Source of the DNA: Plectosphaerella cucumerina | Lineage: Eukaryota; Ascomycota; Sordariomycetes; Glomerellales; Plectosphaerellaceae | NCBI GenBank assembly: GCA_020746995.1 | Contig: JAGPXD010000003.1 | Coordinates: forward strand, 372,001 to 436,000 | Direction of reading: 5' to 3' | Length of the DNA stretch: 64,000 bases | Part shown: in pieces, positions 1-11,651 of the stretch | Layout of the letters: every line of letters begins with the position of its first letter | Numbering within the stretch: the first letter of the stretch is position 1 | Notes under the pieces: generated by a model | Told to the model about the DNA's origin: nothing | Databases searched by the model: none | Seen by the model: the letters and a program-made list of their open reading frames with translations, nothing else | Translations under genes and position numbers: made by a program

Positions 1-1320
1 ATCAACCCCAGTGTAAAGGGCCGGTCAGGAAGCGAATACCGTCTGTTGACCGTGGCATTGATGCTGGGCAACAAATGTACGTGATTTGGCCCCAGAGACA
101 TTCGTGCAAAGCTAACCCGGTGTCTAGTTCTCGATGATAACACATACACAAACAAGACATGGGCGGATGTCTCCGGCATCTCTGTTCAAGAGATCCATGT
201 CATGGAGGTCGAATTTCTGAGCAACATGCGCTACAGCCTTCTGGCAACCAGGGACGAGTGGGAGGAGTGGCTGAACAAGCTGGCATGCTTCTCGGAATTC
301 TACGAACGCGCCCAAAGGCAATCGGTCTCGCCCGTCATGGGAACGTCGCCCGTTGGCCACGCCTTCAGCTCCCCTCTGCCCTCTCCGACTGCCGGGCCCC
401 AAAACGGACATGTCTCGTACACGAACCCAGCCGGCGCCGCCCCCGTTCAGACGTGGTCCTCGTCGTTCAACAACGCACAGGCAGTGTCGCCGCTGTCCTC
501 CAAGAGCACCCTCGCCCCTGTCACGAGGAAAAGGGGACTCGAAGACGACATGGCAGACCACCCTGCCAAGAGGCCGACCATGCAGCCCGTTCGGAATCAG
601 CCCGTTCAGCGGCCTCCGGTGGTGGGCGAGCAGCCCATCCGTCTCCCGGTGCCGAACCTTTCGCTGAACACCAGCACGGCACCCAACGGTCAAGTGCCCT
701 ACGTGACGCAGAACACATACCCGGCGACGGTGCCCGCGCAGGTGTCCCTTCCCCCCCTGGTTCCCGGGGTTCGCGCCATGGCGACAGTGTACCCCGGAGT
801 CAACAATCAGATGCCGGTTCAGCTGCCACTTCCAGCCTCGACGGCCCCTCAGACGACGGCGCCACACCCTGCGCTGACACCCACGAACACCATGGCACCA
901 CATGCAGGAATCATGGGCTACGGAACACCCAGCAAGCGACACAGCCCCGGGATGTTGGCCGCGTACGGATCATCCCCGATGACGGACGGCTATCACGTCC
1001 AGTCAGCCGTGCACACGCCCATGCACACGCCCATGTCGCACTCGCCGAGCGTCTACCTGCAGCAGCGGCCCAGCCCGTACAAGCCGGTTCGCCACGTCAA
1101 CACGCTGCTCTACCCGCCGCCGTCGGCGTCGCTGCACGAGTACCACATGTCCATGACGGCGCCCCAGATGCACTACCTGCCCCTCGGACGGCGAAACGAC
1201 CTGAGGACTGGAGTCGTACCAGAGTACATGATGATGGGGTACCGCGGGGGCCCTCCGCAGCAACTGCCGCCGCATCAACTTCCTCCGCATGGCCATGGCC
1301 AGATGCACCCTACACACTAG
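1..1320 (+). CDS. Clg1/Pho80-type cyclin, 3' part (partial at left edge)
   Basis: The gene runs off the left edge. Visible exons are 1..76 and 128..1320, separated by a 51-bp intron (donor GTACGT, branch GCTAAC, acceptor TAG); splicing restores codon TTT and leaves 422 visible residues. The first ~70 residues are the end of a cyclin fold of the fungal Clg1 kind: YRLLTVALMLGNKF, then LDDNTYTNKTWADVSGIS, EVEFLSNMRYSLL and EWEEWLNKL. The remaining ~340 residues are rich in Pro, Ser, Thr, Met and Gln and probably disordered, as is common for this family. Cyclins of this class bind Pho85-like cyclin-dependent kinases; the partner here is inferred from the family. The ATG at 202 lies in the middle of the conserved domain and is not the start. 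The N-terminal half of the cyclin box is outside the window. Confidence 0.85.
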
Positions 1321-3363
1321 CAGCGACGGGCATCTGGACAATGGTGATGCCTTGGAGGGATCTTATTTCACACGGCGTCTTATTCCTTCATCTTTCTTTT
1401 GCTTCATCTCATCACAGCATCGCATAAGTATCGGCGTTCTGGTTTAGGAAGGGACTTGCATGGATTACAGAGACGGACAATGTTTCTCAGACCTTGACGA
1501 TCAGAGACGTCACGGTGCACCCTCACGGGCATGGCGCACTCCTGGGAAAAGGGGCGCGGGGAGCAGAGTGCTCCCTATACGCATCACGTCGAGATGATGG
1601 CAGGCTTTTGCATTGATCAGGGCGGCAGCCGAAGAAGGAAGCAAAGGGTGGCAGCACCACATCAGGGCTACTTTGGCCGAAGCCGAAGCCATCGATTCCA
1701 AAGCCTGGGAATGAAAATAAAATACATCTCCCGCTCCGCTCAATCAAGTGAAGATTCTGGAATGATGTCATGCTGGTCGTGGTGCCCAATAAGGATGCGG
1801 CAGCGACATGTCAGGATGGCGAAGCCGGAAAGCCTCGAAAGAGCCGAAGATTAGCCGGTGCCAGCACAATCGATGGGTCAGCTCCGAGTCGTTCCCAGGT
1901 GCTCCACTTGGGTTTTCGACGGCGAATGAAGTATCTCCAGGCAACCAGCCGACTCGGAAGGCGTGCCGGTGACTGATTGAATGAGAGAGTCTTGACCGAA
2001 GACGAATGGGGAACATGATTATCGCCCTTTTATCTCACCACTTTCGGAACATGCCAGTATTGGGAGCGGGAGAAGGCTGTGTGCTAACAGCAACGGCCGC
2101 CAGTGGTCAAAGTCAGTTCATCACGGAAGATAGCGCAAGAGGCCGCCATGATGCCTTTCGGTCTGCCTCGTCGAGCTGAGCCGGACGATGGGTACCTAGG
2201 TAGGTACCAAGACACCTGCGTCTGTGGTGGTGAGGCAGGTGCATTGCTCTATGCACCTACCTACGATGTGATGGAAGGAAGGAAAGGAAGGCACCCACTC
2301 ACTCACCTGCACCTGCTCGATGCAGTGGCCAAGCAGCGCCAAGTAAAAGCTTGTTTCGGCCATCAGCCCCCGGCGTCGAATCGACTCTTGAACAGCCTCT
2401 CCATCAATTGTTTGTACTTGCCCGTCAATCAGGCTGCGCTCCTTCTTCTTTGACTTCCAATCATCAGGCTGGCCGACCCTCTTGCCCAGGCATCTAGATC
2501 CGAGGGCGGTTCCCGATGCTGACACACTCCAGTCCAAGTCACAGTTACAGTACGGACTCAGCTCACCCCGCCTCGGTCTCGAGGCAGGCCTCCCGCTTCT
2601 CCTCGTCCTCCTGTCCTCCGTCTGCGTGACCTGGGCTGTGTGTCTTCTGGCTGCCACACCACACCTCCCGATCGGCCACATGCCGAAGGGATGCCTCAAA
2701 GAGGCGACCGAGCCTCTCCTTTGCCTCGCCTCGCTGCTAGTACCTCCCTAGCACCACCACCAGCTCTTCTCCGCCGCTGCCTGGCGGGCCGCGGCGAGGC
2801 GAGCCGCTCTGGGACGATGGGCCTTCTTTGGGCGCAGCTCAGTCAAGTCGTGGCTGGGCAGCCATCCGAGCATCCATCACGGCGAACCAGTGCCGTGCAC
2901 ACGGGGTTTCTGAAGTGTGGCCGTCTGACAGGCAGGCCGATCCCCCCCTCCTCAAGCGGCACCGCCCCTTGCTGCTGTTTTCCCCTCATCTCCAACTGTC
3001 TGCTTGCCAGCCTACTTACATTATAGCTACGAGTGCTTACCCTGGCGACCCAACCCCTCGCTCCGTCGCCTTCTCATCTGGAACAAGATCGACCCGACCT
3101 CGTCACCCCTGCTCATCCCCATCTCCCATGTCGTCACTACTGTATCCGATCTGATCTCTCAAGCTCCAAGACAAATACTCATAATCAGGGCTTTTAACCA
3201 GCCAAGTTTTTTGCTCCATCAGAATCACCTCAGCCCTACGAAACCCAACTTACTCGATTAACCCCCTCGCCAAGACGGACGATCGACCACTAGACCTTCG
3301 ACGTAACCTCTCACTCAGCGCTACCCTGTGCCAGGGCTCACATTGCCCCTGGCCGCTCCAACT
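1321..3363. other. Intergenic region with no convincing gene; pyrimidine-rich leader at its right end
   Basis: No open frame here has convincing codon use, a splice pattern or a recognisable domain. Around 2191-2208 lies a near-palindrome built from GGTACC and CCTAGG. From about 2950 to 3360 the plus strand becomes rich in C and T, which fits a promoter and 5' leader for the gene starting at 3364. Confidence 0.5.
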
Positions 3364-4278
3364 ATGCCTCGCTACTACACTCCCTCACCTTCTCCCTCTC
3401 CAGATCGTCACCGCGCAGCTTCAAGGTCGCGGACCACCCAACGCACCCGATCCCGCTCTCGCTTCTCCGAGGTCTCATCGTCCTCCCGCGGCGATAACCG
3501 CCGTGCCCTCGACCGCCCGGCCACACGCGGCTCCCTCCGATCAAGACGTCACTCAGACGACTCGGGTTCTTACCGAAGCGGCAGGAGCAGGAGCAGGAGT
3601 AGCAGCGACAGCAGTCGTCGCCACACCCGCAGGAACGCCGACCGCAGCCGCAGCCGCCCCCCTCGCTCAAGGTCCAGGGACGTCAAGGACGCTCCCACGT
3701 CTTCGAGCAAGTTCATCGACAAGAAGGACAAGATCCCTCTCGGCTTCCTCGCTGGCATCGGCGTCTCCGCCGTACTCCTCCACAAATTCTGGCCCAAGGG
3801 CTGGCTGCATGGCGATGAAAAGTACTGGGACCGCCTCGGCCGCGACAAGCGGGATAAGGTCGACGACGCCGTCCGCGTCAAGCGGGAACGCGCGGAGGCC
3901 GCTCTCAGGCACGGAGGCGAGTCAGTTCGCGAACACGTCGGCCCGGCTTACGACGGCTTCAGGGAAGGATATGTTCGCGAAAGGGATGGCAGGGATAGAT
4001 TGAGGGCAAGTGACGCTCGCGGCGATAGACCGCCGACCCGGGAATCTTCTCATCACGCCGACCCACGCCGGCGACGGAGCGTGGGCGACGACGACGCCCG
4101 GCGAAGAAGACCGGTGACGCCCCGTGACGGGAGATATCCCCCTCCTCCGGACATGGTCCCCGATCACGTCTACGACATGCCTCCGCCGCCAGGGGCGAGG
4201 CGGTACGCAGATCCGAGAGGGGACTGGTACCAGGACCCAAGAGCTCAGCGGCCACAGCAGGAATATAGGTACCGATGA
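3364..4278 (+). CDS. Arg/Ser-rich protein with one central hydrophobic segment, function unknown
   Basis: Single-exon gene of 304 residues; I do not recognise a named family. The N-terminal ~115 residues are a dense Ser-Arg-Pro region with many SRSR-type dipeptides, resembling RS domains of splicing-linked proteins. A short segment at residues ~124-143 (IPLGFLAGIGVSAVLLHKFW) is hydrophobic and could be a membrane anchor or a buried helix, followed by a charged helical stretch of Lys, Arg and Asp. The C-terminal third is Arg-, Asp- and Pro-rich with several PPPP-type runs. An in-frame start 36 bases upstream is possible, but MPRYYTPSPSPSPD is the more natural beginning. The 3' end faces the ELG1 gene 211 bases away. 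Coding status is well supported by codon use; a role in RNA metabolism is only suggested by composition. Confidence 0.7.
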   Translation: MPRYYTPSPSPSPDRHRAASRSRTTQRTRSRSRFSEVSSSSRGDNRRALDRPATRGSLRSRRHSDDSGSYRSGRSRSRSSSDSSRRHTRRNADRSRSRPPRSRSRDVKDAPTSSSKFIDKKDKIPLGFLAGIGVSAVLLHKFWPKGWLHGDEKYWDRLGRDKRDKVDDAVRVKRERAEAALRHGGESVREHVGPAYDGFREGYVRERDGRDRLRASDARGDRPPTRESSHHADPRRRRSVGDDDARRRRPVTPRDGRYPPPPDMVPDHVYDMPPPPGARRYADPRGDWYQDPRAQRPQQEYRYR

Positions 4279-4489
4279 GGGGGGTTGGATGTTGGTTCTG
4301 TTTACATGTAAGTGCAGGGTCACAATGACGATATGATTGATGATATGGCTAGAATGTGTATTTCGACCCGAGACGTCTCCTTGTCTATCTTTAGTGGAAA
4401 CAGAGGCAGGCAGCATAACACATGAACCCTTGAAACTTGACCGACAAATGCACCTTGCGTGAACACCGTAAACCCCAATGCATGAGCTC

Positions 4490-7400
4490 TCATGCTACGC
4501 TTGGCCTCGGCTGGATCTCAATATACCAGCCACCGAAAGTGGTGTCCCCGGCTGGCGGAAGAGGGGCTGCGTACTGCACATCACCAACCGGCTGAGGCAC
4601 GACGTCAACGACAGTAGCGTCCATCAGTTCCGTCACAGCCTGCTCCCACTGCCCGCCCGTCCGCAGGACGAGATAAGGGTTCACCCGGCCCCGGAAGTGA
4701 CCCTCCCTCCGGAAGCCCGCGGCATCAGCCGACGTCCGCGTCTGACGCAGCCTCTTCCCTGGACGCGCACCCTCGCTAAGGAGATTGCCGCGCTGGATAC
4801 GCCCCTCGGCAACATGGCGGTCGTATGTGACGATGCCGCGAACGAAAGGCGCCACGTCCAGCGTGATAAGCCGCATGGTGCGATCGAAGACGGATGGGTC
4901 GAGGTACGACGTTGCCGCGAGGGAGCGAGACTCCGATATGGCGATGGGGTCGAATGCGTGGGCCATGTCCATACGGGTGATGGGGTCGCCTGAGGGGTCA
5001 GTGATGAAGGAGCTCCGGATCAGCCTGATCGTGTCGGGAAGGTCAATCTGCTTCATGCATGAGGGAGAGGAGGCTTTTTGTGCGAGGAAGCGGGTCCTGG
5101 AGCGGATGGCCAGGGACATGTCGCGGCATAGGGGTTGGTACTCGACGATGCTGGGGGCTTCGAGAAGCTTGCGGCCGAGGATGAAGTCGTCCCGGGCCTT
5201 GACTGGGATCAGGGGGTGGCATGAGTCGAGGGTATCCTGAAAGCAGCATGTTAGGACATTTGGCAAGGGTCTGTGAGCCCATCCAAACTTACCTGGAGGC
5301 CGAACCCAAGCCGACCGTGAGAGATCACGTCAGCTGCGCTCATCGAGTCGGAGAAGCTCTCATAAGCCGCAAGCGAGGCTTGCTTGCTCATGTTGGTGTC
5401 AGGTAGGGCTGCCGCCCAGTCATGCATGTTGCGAGTCTTGTGCCAGTCGCTGAGGTCCATCTGGAAACCGTCCCAGCACTGCGAGACGAGTTCCTCTTCC
5501 GTGTCCAGGGGTTCGGCAATGGCAACACTGTCACGGCCTAGCCAGCCCATGCCCTCGAGGTACGTGCCCTGACTGATGACCCGGACGGTGTTGCCGTTTT
5601 CGTCCTTGTCGCATCCTCGAGGCCAGCGAGGGTAGAACCAGTCAAACCCTCCACGGCGGTCACCAACCCCGAGCTGGCACCAGTAGTTGAGTTCGGTCAA
5701 CGCGGCACGCAGGTCACCGGTCCTGGACTCTAGCAGAGCCTGAACAGCAGGGCGGCGGAGAGCATGGCCTTCGTTTGCGGCAGCCAGGAGGAGATAGTCG
5801 ACGGCCAGGTCCCGTGGCGGCGGGTTGAATCGGAAAATGCCGTACAGGTTGAGTGTCTGAAAGGGTATCGTGCTCTCATCGTTGCATGTCATGATGAAGG
5901 GGCGCTTGGACTGGATGACGAGGCTGGTGATGGTTTGCCAGAATTGCTTGTCCTCCTCGTAGAGAAGGTCGACTTCTTCCAGCAGGATCAATGACTGCTT
6001 TTGGCTTCTTGGTTTGGGCGTGTTTACTGGCTTCGGGTCGGCAACGGCAGGTGTCGAGGTTGGCTGCGCTGGCTGAGGCGTCACAGCGGGTTCCGTCTTC
6101 TTCGGCTTGAAGAATGACATGACACTACCCTTCTTCGGCTCTTTGGTGGTAGCCTTGGCCTTTCCACCCTCTGGGGCGTCGTTGTGTCTGACGAGGTGGT
6201 TGCGCGTCATGTCTCCCACTTTTTCAATCACATCCTTGCCGCTGCGCCGAGTACTCGCATTGATTTCGAAAACCTCGAACCCGAGCTCTTTCGCAATGGC
6301 ATACACTGTTGCCGTCTTGCCAGAACCATGCGGTCCGCTAATGAGGGAGATGTTGGATAGCTTCACCGAATCCTTGCCTGGCGGTGGGATGTTGCCCCCG
6401 TTTTGGACCACGGTCTGACCCGGCACAATATCCTCTGGATCGGTAAGTTCATCCGGCTCGTAGGCATCATCATCGCTTGACGCGATGAAGCCGTCCATCT
6501 TGGTTCGCTTGCGCTTTTTCTTCCCTGCTGAAGCAGGCTTCATCGAGGCGCTTTTGGCTTCCACAGAGGGACCTGTGTCGACAGCCTGCACCTTCAAAGC
6601 TTCGAGCCAATCGCGGAGCATGATTGCCTCTCGGCCGCTCTGCAGGACCTCTGCCGCAGTTTCCGGCGCATACTTTTGAGCCCATGCGACGTCTTCGCAC
6701 TCGGATCGATCATGTGCCGAAAGGTTGGTCACCAGGGAGTTGTATAACCGGCTGATGGCGGGATGGGACCTGTCTCTGGTGGAAGTGATGATGTCCTCGT
6801 CGCTGTCATCGTTCACCACGATGCGACTGGCTGGCAACGTGGTCTTGAGCTCGGGACGAATACGGCTCTGGAGTTTGAGGCCACTCTCGAAGTGTTTTGT
6901 CGGCAACCGCAGTTCCGCAGCGTGAAGATAGCTCTCGGATGTCTGTGAATGGCTGTAGCGCAGAGCATCGCTTAGACGCTGGACGATCGATTCCTGTGAT
7001 GATATCACAGCTGGGCGACCTTTGGACTTCCTCCATGGCAGAGTCGACATATGACGAGGTGTGTTTGATGTCGGCAGTCCCTTCTCCTCCCCAGTGACGT
7101 GTGCCGTTTCCTTCGTGGGCCATGCTGGATGCGCTGCTCCCGGAACTTTGAGACCCAGATTTCTGGAGCCGAATTGTGGAAGGTTGGCGGATTTGAAGGT
7201 TGAGCGTGCCTTCTTGGGCGAACATGGCGTTGACGAAAACATAGTCGCTCTTGGTGCAGATGCTGTCCTTGAAGGCTCGGCCTTTTTCTTTTCTGATGCT
7301 GCCTTCGCCTTGTCCGATGTAGCCGCTGTCTTGTCCAAAGTTGCTTGCGTCGACTTGGAAGCGTCGGGTTGGGCGTCGAGGGTCGCCCACCGCGCCTTGT

Positions 7401-8091
7401 CCGCTTTGCTGGGTCGTCCCCGTTTCTTGCCCACAGGGCTCACGCCGACACGAGGACCTGCCGCGAGTATGGCCTCAATCTTGGCGCCGATCCGCTGCCG
7501 GCTCTCGGTATCGGTGCCGAAGCGGATGCAGACGACGAGGGATGTCTTTTGGACAGCTTTAGCAGGAGGCCCATCTTCCGACTTTGGTTTCGGAGGAGAG
7601 CCGATTGTGCCAGTCTTCATGTTCAACTTCAGGACTCGCTTGGGCCGGGAGCTGGCCGCCGTAGGTGTGAGCTGGTTTTGTTCGGGTGCCGATGGCGTTC
7701 CTCCGTTCTGTTGTAAGGGAGTAGCTTGTGCTGGAGTTGCCTCAGGGAGACTGTCGACCTTGGTAGCGAGAGGGGAGGTAATCGGCATGGCGAGGTCAGG
7801 GATCGCGTCGTCCGTCCTAGGGTGCATCACCGAAGGAGTGACTGCCTCCCCGTCCACTTTGGTCTTCCGGCGCTTGGTACTTCTCCCTGCTCCATTCTCC
7901 TCGGTCTCTGGGGCAGGCCGGGAGCCCTGTGCACTTGTCTCTTGGAGAACATGACTGTCGGCGGGCGTCGGAGTCTGCGGCGCTGTGGCTTCGGGTTTGC
8001 CTGTGAAGAAGGGGTGCAGCTTTTTGGTTTCGCCCAGGCCGTTGGTGGGCATGCTTGCCACCAGAGTTCCCATTAGATCTGCCAACGACAC
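4490..8091 (-). CDS. ELG1: Elg1/ATAD5-like alternative clamp-loader large subunit
   Basis: Two exons, 8091..5293 and 5236..4490, with a 56-bp intron (GTAAGT, branch CTAAC, CAG); 1181 residues. Elg1 forms an RFC-like complex with Rfc2-5 that removes PCNA, including SUMO- or ubiquitin-modified PCNA, from DNA after replication. The AAA+ core is clear: Walker A GPHGSGKT at residues 586-593 and Walker B LILLEEVD at 701-708, with the EE variant typical of this family. Between them lies an insertion containing SVMSFFKPKK. The long N-terminal half is charged and disordered, with LHPFF near residue 25 (possibly a PCNA-interaction-like motif) and an AT-hook-like KKRGRPSK at ~222-229. The C-terminal ~250 residues match the Elg1-specific collar and tail region. 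It shares a 662-bp divergent promoter region with the Utp8-like gene. Confidence 0.9.
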
Positions 8092-8753
8092 CGTCAGCCG
8101 CTGGCGTGTGCGAGAATGCTCGGGTCCTCGCGAGACTCACGACCCAGCACGGGATATGCTTGCACTATGACGAGAAGTCGGGAAGGTCGTGCTGACGTTA
8201 TAGATTCATAGGCCGACTCATTAAATGGTGGCCGTGACAGAGAAAAAGTCGAAGAGTTTTGGAGTAGAAGGTGTGCTTGGAAAATGGCTGTCCGTCGTTT
8301 CGGTCCTCGACATGTGCGTTGGTGTGGGTGGTTGAGGTTGAGCAGGAGGAAGGAGCACCCTGGGCGCGTAAAGGGTGATGAGAGTCGGCTCTCTACGCGT
8401 GTCGCACCGACGTCAACGGGAGGGATCCACGACGTGTAGCGACGCGCTCTGTCTGATGGATGCAGTTGCGCTAGTCGTTATCGGCGCTTCCCTTATCAGC
8501 CTCCCGAGCATTTCCCGAGTCCCTTTCTCTCGCACTGTAATGACCACCAGACTTTGCCCTGACAAGACAGTGCCATTTCATCTCTCAAAAACGGTGGGCT
8601 CCACCCATGCAGGCCGAAGCCCCAGAAACTTTTTTTGTCGTCCAGACCTGCTTCACGAGCTCTTGATCACGCACCCCGCCGGCGCAGCAATTGGCCGATA
8701 TCACGGCCTTTCCACGACTCGATAGCGTCCTGTCCGAACCGGAAACCCTCACG
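8092..8753. promoter_or_regulatory. Divergent intergenic promoter region between ELG1 and the UTP8-like gene
   Basis: This 662-bp interval separates two genes transcribed away from each other and must hold both promoters. No TATA element stands out. No convincing open frame was found. Confidence 0.5.
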
Positions 8754-11651
8754 ATGCCGCCCAGCTTCCGCATTAACAGGCCGGAGGTCCTGACGCAGCT
8801 GCCGAGGCCGCTCCAGTACGCCGCCGACCAATATCACTCTGGGGAGGTGTACACCCAGCAACCTGGCGGGAGGAAGCGCAAGCGTCTCGAGGTGGCCATT
8901 GGCGTCGACAGCATATCTGCCAACATCTACCATGTGCGTTGTACCGAAGCAAGCCCTTGCGATTGCTCTTGCTGACTTTTGTTCCGATCCTAGGTCCCCT
9001 CTGCCGGCGTGCGCACTTCGTTTGAGATTCTGCCGACGGAGCGCTTCACCACGGCGCCGTACTCGATCCGCTACCAGGTCCCCGACTCGAAGGTCCGGCA
9101 ACAGTACACCTACTATGCGACGAAAAACGTGGACGAGGATGACGACACGACGCTCACAATGTGCACAAACTCGGTCGACTGGTCCGGCAAGACCTCGTTT
9201 GACCGCAGACAGAGGCGCCTCGCGCACAAGAGCCCCATCACGCACCTCTTCACCGCCCACGAAATGCCCACCGATGGCTCCCTCGCCGCTGACCTCTTCG
9301 CCGTGTGCGAGGACGGCCAGATCATGTGCATCGACGGTCGAAGCCTGGACGAGAGGTGGACCATCTCCGCCTTTAGCCTGATCCGCGAACTCCTGCCTCG
9401 CTCGGCAAAGGGGTTCGAGGTCGAGGCTGCCTTCAACGACAGCGCCGCCGAGGTCATGGCCAGCTTCTTTGAGAACAGGCAAGACGCCGTTGCGTCCTTC
9501 GGCCGCCCCATCGACCCCGTCTCTTTCAACCCCGATGCCATCATCCTCGTTGCCAAGTCCCTCGACGATGCCAGCCGCCACTTTATCGTTCTCGGTGCTC
9601 TTTGCGGCCCGGAGCTTGACCCGGCCGGCCAGTCTCTCGTCCAGATGCACATTGCCCCCCTGCCGTCCCACGGCGGCAAGTACATCAAGAGCTCGCTGCG
9701 CCTGAGCGTGCGAACCGCCAAGCTCCGCGAGATCGCGGGCGAGTTCATCCACAAGTACGACCTCCGCTACGCCGCCCCCAAGCTTGTCCGTCCCATGAAG
9801 ACCACCGAGGACATCATTTCCTTCGTTCCCATGTCCGAGCACACTATGGTGACGGCAACTCAGTCCCACCTGACAGTTACCAACTCGACCTACCACGCCA
9901 CCCAGGCGCAGACGAAATCGATGCCCGCCGACCAGGAGGCCATGATCAAGAACGGAACCGGCAACAGCGATGGCCGCCTTGACCTTGTGCTGGTGACATA
10001 TCTCTACAAGCTGGACCTGGTCGTTGCCATGGGTAACAGTAATCTCTACGCCATTCAGGTCAACCGGCGCACGCCGTACGGCATGGACGGTATGATCATC
10101 GACTCCATCGGCAGCGGAATCATCGCATCCAAGGAGTTCCCCGAAATCTGCAACGTCAAGGCCGACTTCCCCTTCGCTACCTCCGTGCACCCTAGCAACG
10201 TATCGGAGCCCTATGCCGTCAGCGCCACGGACGAGTCGGATCGGTTGGACGATCTCCTCAAGGAGGGCAACCTGCGAGAGTTCGAAAAGAAGCTCGCCGC
10301 CAAGTTCAAGATCAAGATCGAGGAGGACACCGCCGAAGGTGACGACCTCCCGGACTGGAAGTGGCCGTGCGCCCCTGTCAGCGTCGACACTTTCACCCCG
10401 GCTGCCACCGAGACGTCAGACACGGCTCTGGCTACGCAAGACGGCCCCGGCTCCCCCAACGGACAACAGCAACCCGCTGATGCGGCGGAGAACACATGGC
10501 TCCTGCAGCGGGCATCTAGGCGGCTATACCCCGAGGTGGACAACCGATGGGTGACGTACGCCATCTCTAGGGTGTTTGAGCTCGTCGATGGAGAGAACGG
10601 CCGCCCCAAGCTGGAGCTCTACCTCGCCGACAGCAACGTGCTCACCTACCTCGTTGTCGCGGGCCACCTCAACCTGGGCAACATGAAGGCCGCCTTCCAG
10701 GTCGAGTACATCCAGGCCCCCGACGTCCCCAAGCGGGAGCTTGCGGAGCAGCTGATCCAGAGCCTCATCGAGGTTGACCCGACCCGCGCCCTGCTCCTCA
10801 GCTACCTCACCGCCACGACAGTCGGCGAGGTGGAGCTGCTGGTCATCATCCGCACCATCATGCGCAACCTCGTCGAGCAGCCCCGCCTGCCTTTCCCTAG
10901 GCAGGACGAGTCGGTGGCGGACGAGGAGCATCTCTCGCTGGAGATTGACCTGCTCGAGCGCGAGCTTGAGAAGGCTGAGTACAAGCTGGTGGACGAGTCA
11001 GACATTCACGCCAGGCTACTCACCGCAGCATGCGAGAGGCTCGCGGGCTCTTCGCCGCAGACCATGGTCAAGGCGATGCGCCACACCCTGAGCCCCATCG
11101 AGATTCTCTCCCTGATCCACCTCCTGCGGATCCAGCTCGTGGGCAGCGCCTGGACTTCCAAGTACTCGGACACGACCGGCCTGGATAAGGAGGATACGAC
11201 GCAGAGGATGCCTGATGGAGCCATTGCCCTTATCGCGGAGCTGCTCTCACGGTGCATCGACGCTGTCGGCAACAACGGCTGGCTCACCAGCGGCACCACG
11301 GACGACCTGTTCCTGGGCGGCCGCTTCATCACAGCGCTCAAGCTCGAGGTCAGCGCCGCAGTCGACGGCCTGAACGACGCCATCGCTCTCAACGGCATCC
11401 TCGGAGAGGCGGTGAGCTTCGGCGAGGCCTTTGCTGTCGCCGAATCGGTGGCGGCGGCCAAGAAGGACAAGCCCCAGAGCCTCGAGGTGGCCGAGTCGGT
11501 CGAGCTCCCTCTGGGCCTCGCACAGAGCCAGGCCGTGTCCCACTTCAAGGTGGTATCGGGCGGCGAGGTGCTGTCGCGATCGGCGAGAGAAAAGGGCCAT
11601 CTGATCAGCCAGCGGATCGAGGACTATTCGCTGGAGAGGATCGTCATTTGA
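8754..11651 (+). CDS. Utp8-like component of the small-subunit processome
   Basis: Two exons, 8754..8933 and 8994..11651 (60-bp intron, donor GTGCGT, acceptor TAG), 945 residues. The N-terminal half reads like a degenerate beta-propeller with repeated short strand patterns (for example ADLFAVCEDGQIMCIDGRSL and YLYKLDLVVAMGNSNLYAIQ). The C-terminal part is helical, with RVFELVDG, a segment around VDPTRALLLSYLTATTVGE, and HTLSPIEILSLIHLLRIQL near residue 765. This layout resembles fungal Utp8 and animal NOL11, t-UTP proteins that support rDNA transcription and early 18S pre-rRNA processing in the nucleolus. The family call rests on recalled pattern, not on alignment. The start is MPPSFRINRPE; another in-frame start lies at 8691. 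The protein is longer than yeast Utp8, as is usual in filamentous fungi. Confidence 0.6.

Noticed and set aside
124..942. Long minus-strand frame over the cyclin gene
   Set aside because: It is a shadow of the plus-strand coding exon, with Arg/Gly/His-rich composition and no splice logic.
8667..10190. 507-codon minus-strand frame over the Utp8-like gene
   Set aside because: It is antisense to a well-supported exon and its Val/Gly/Arg/His-heavy composition is typical of a shadow frame.
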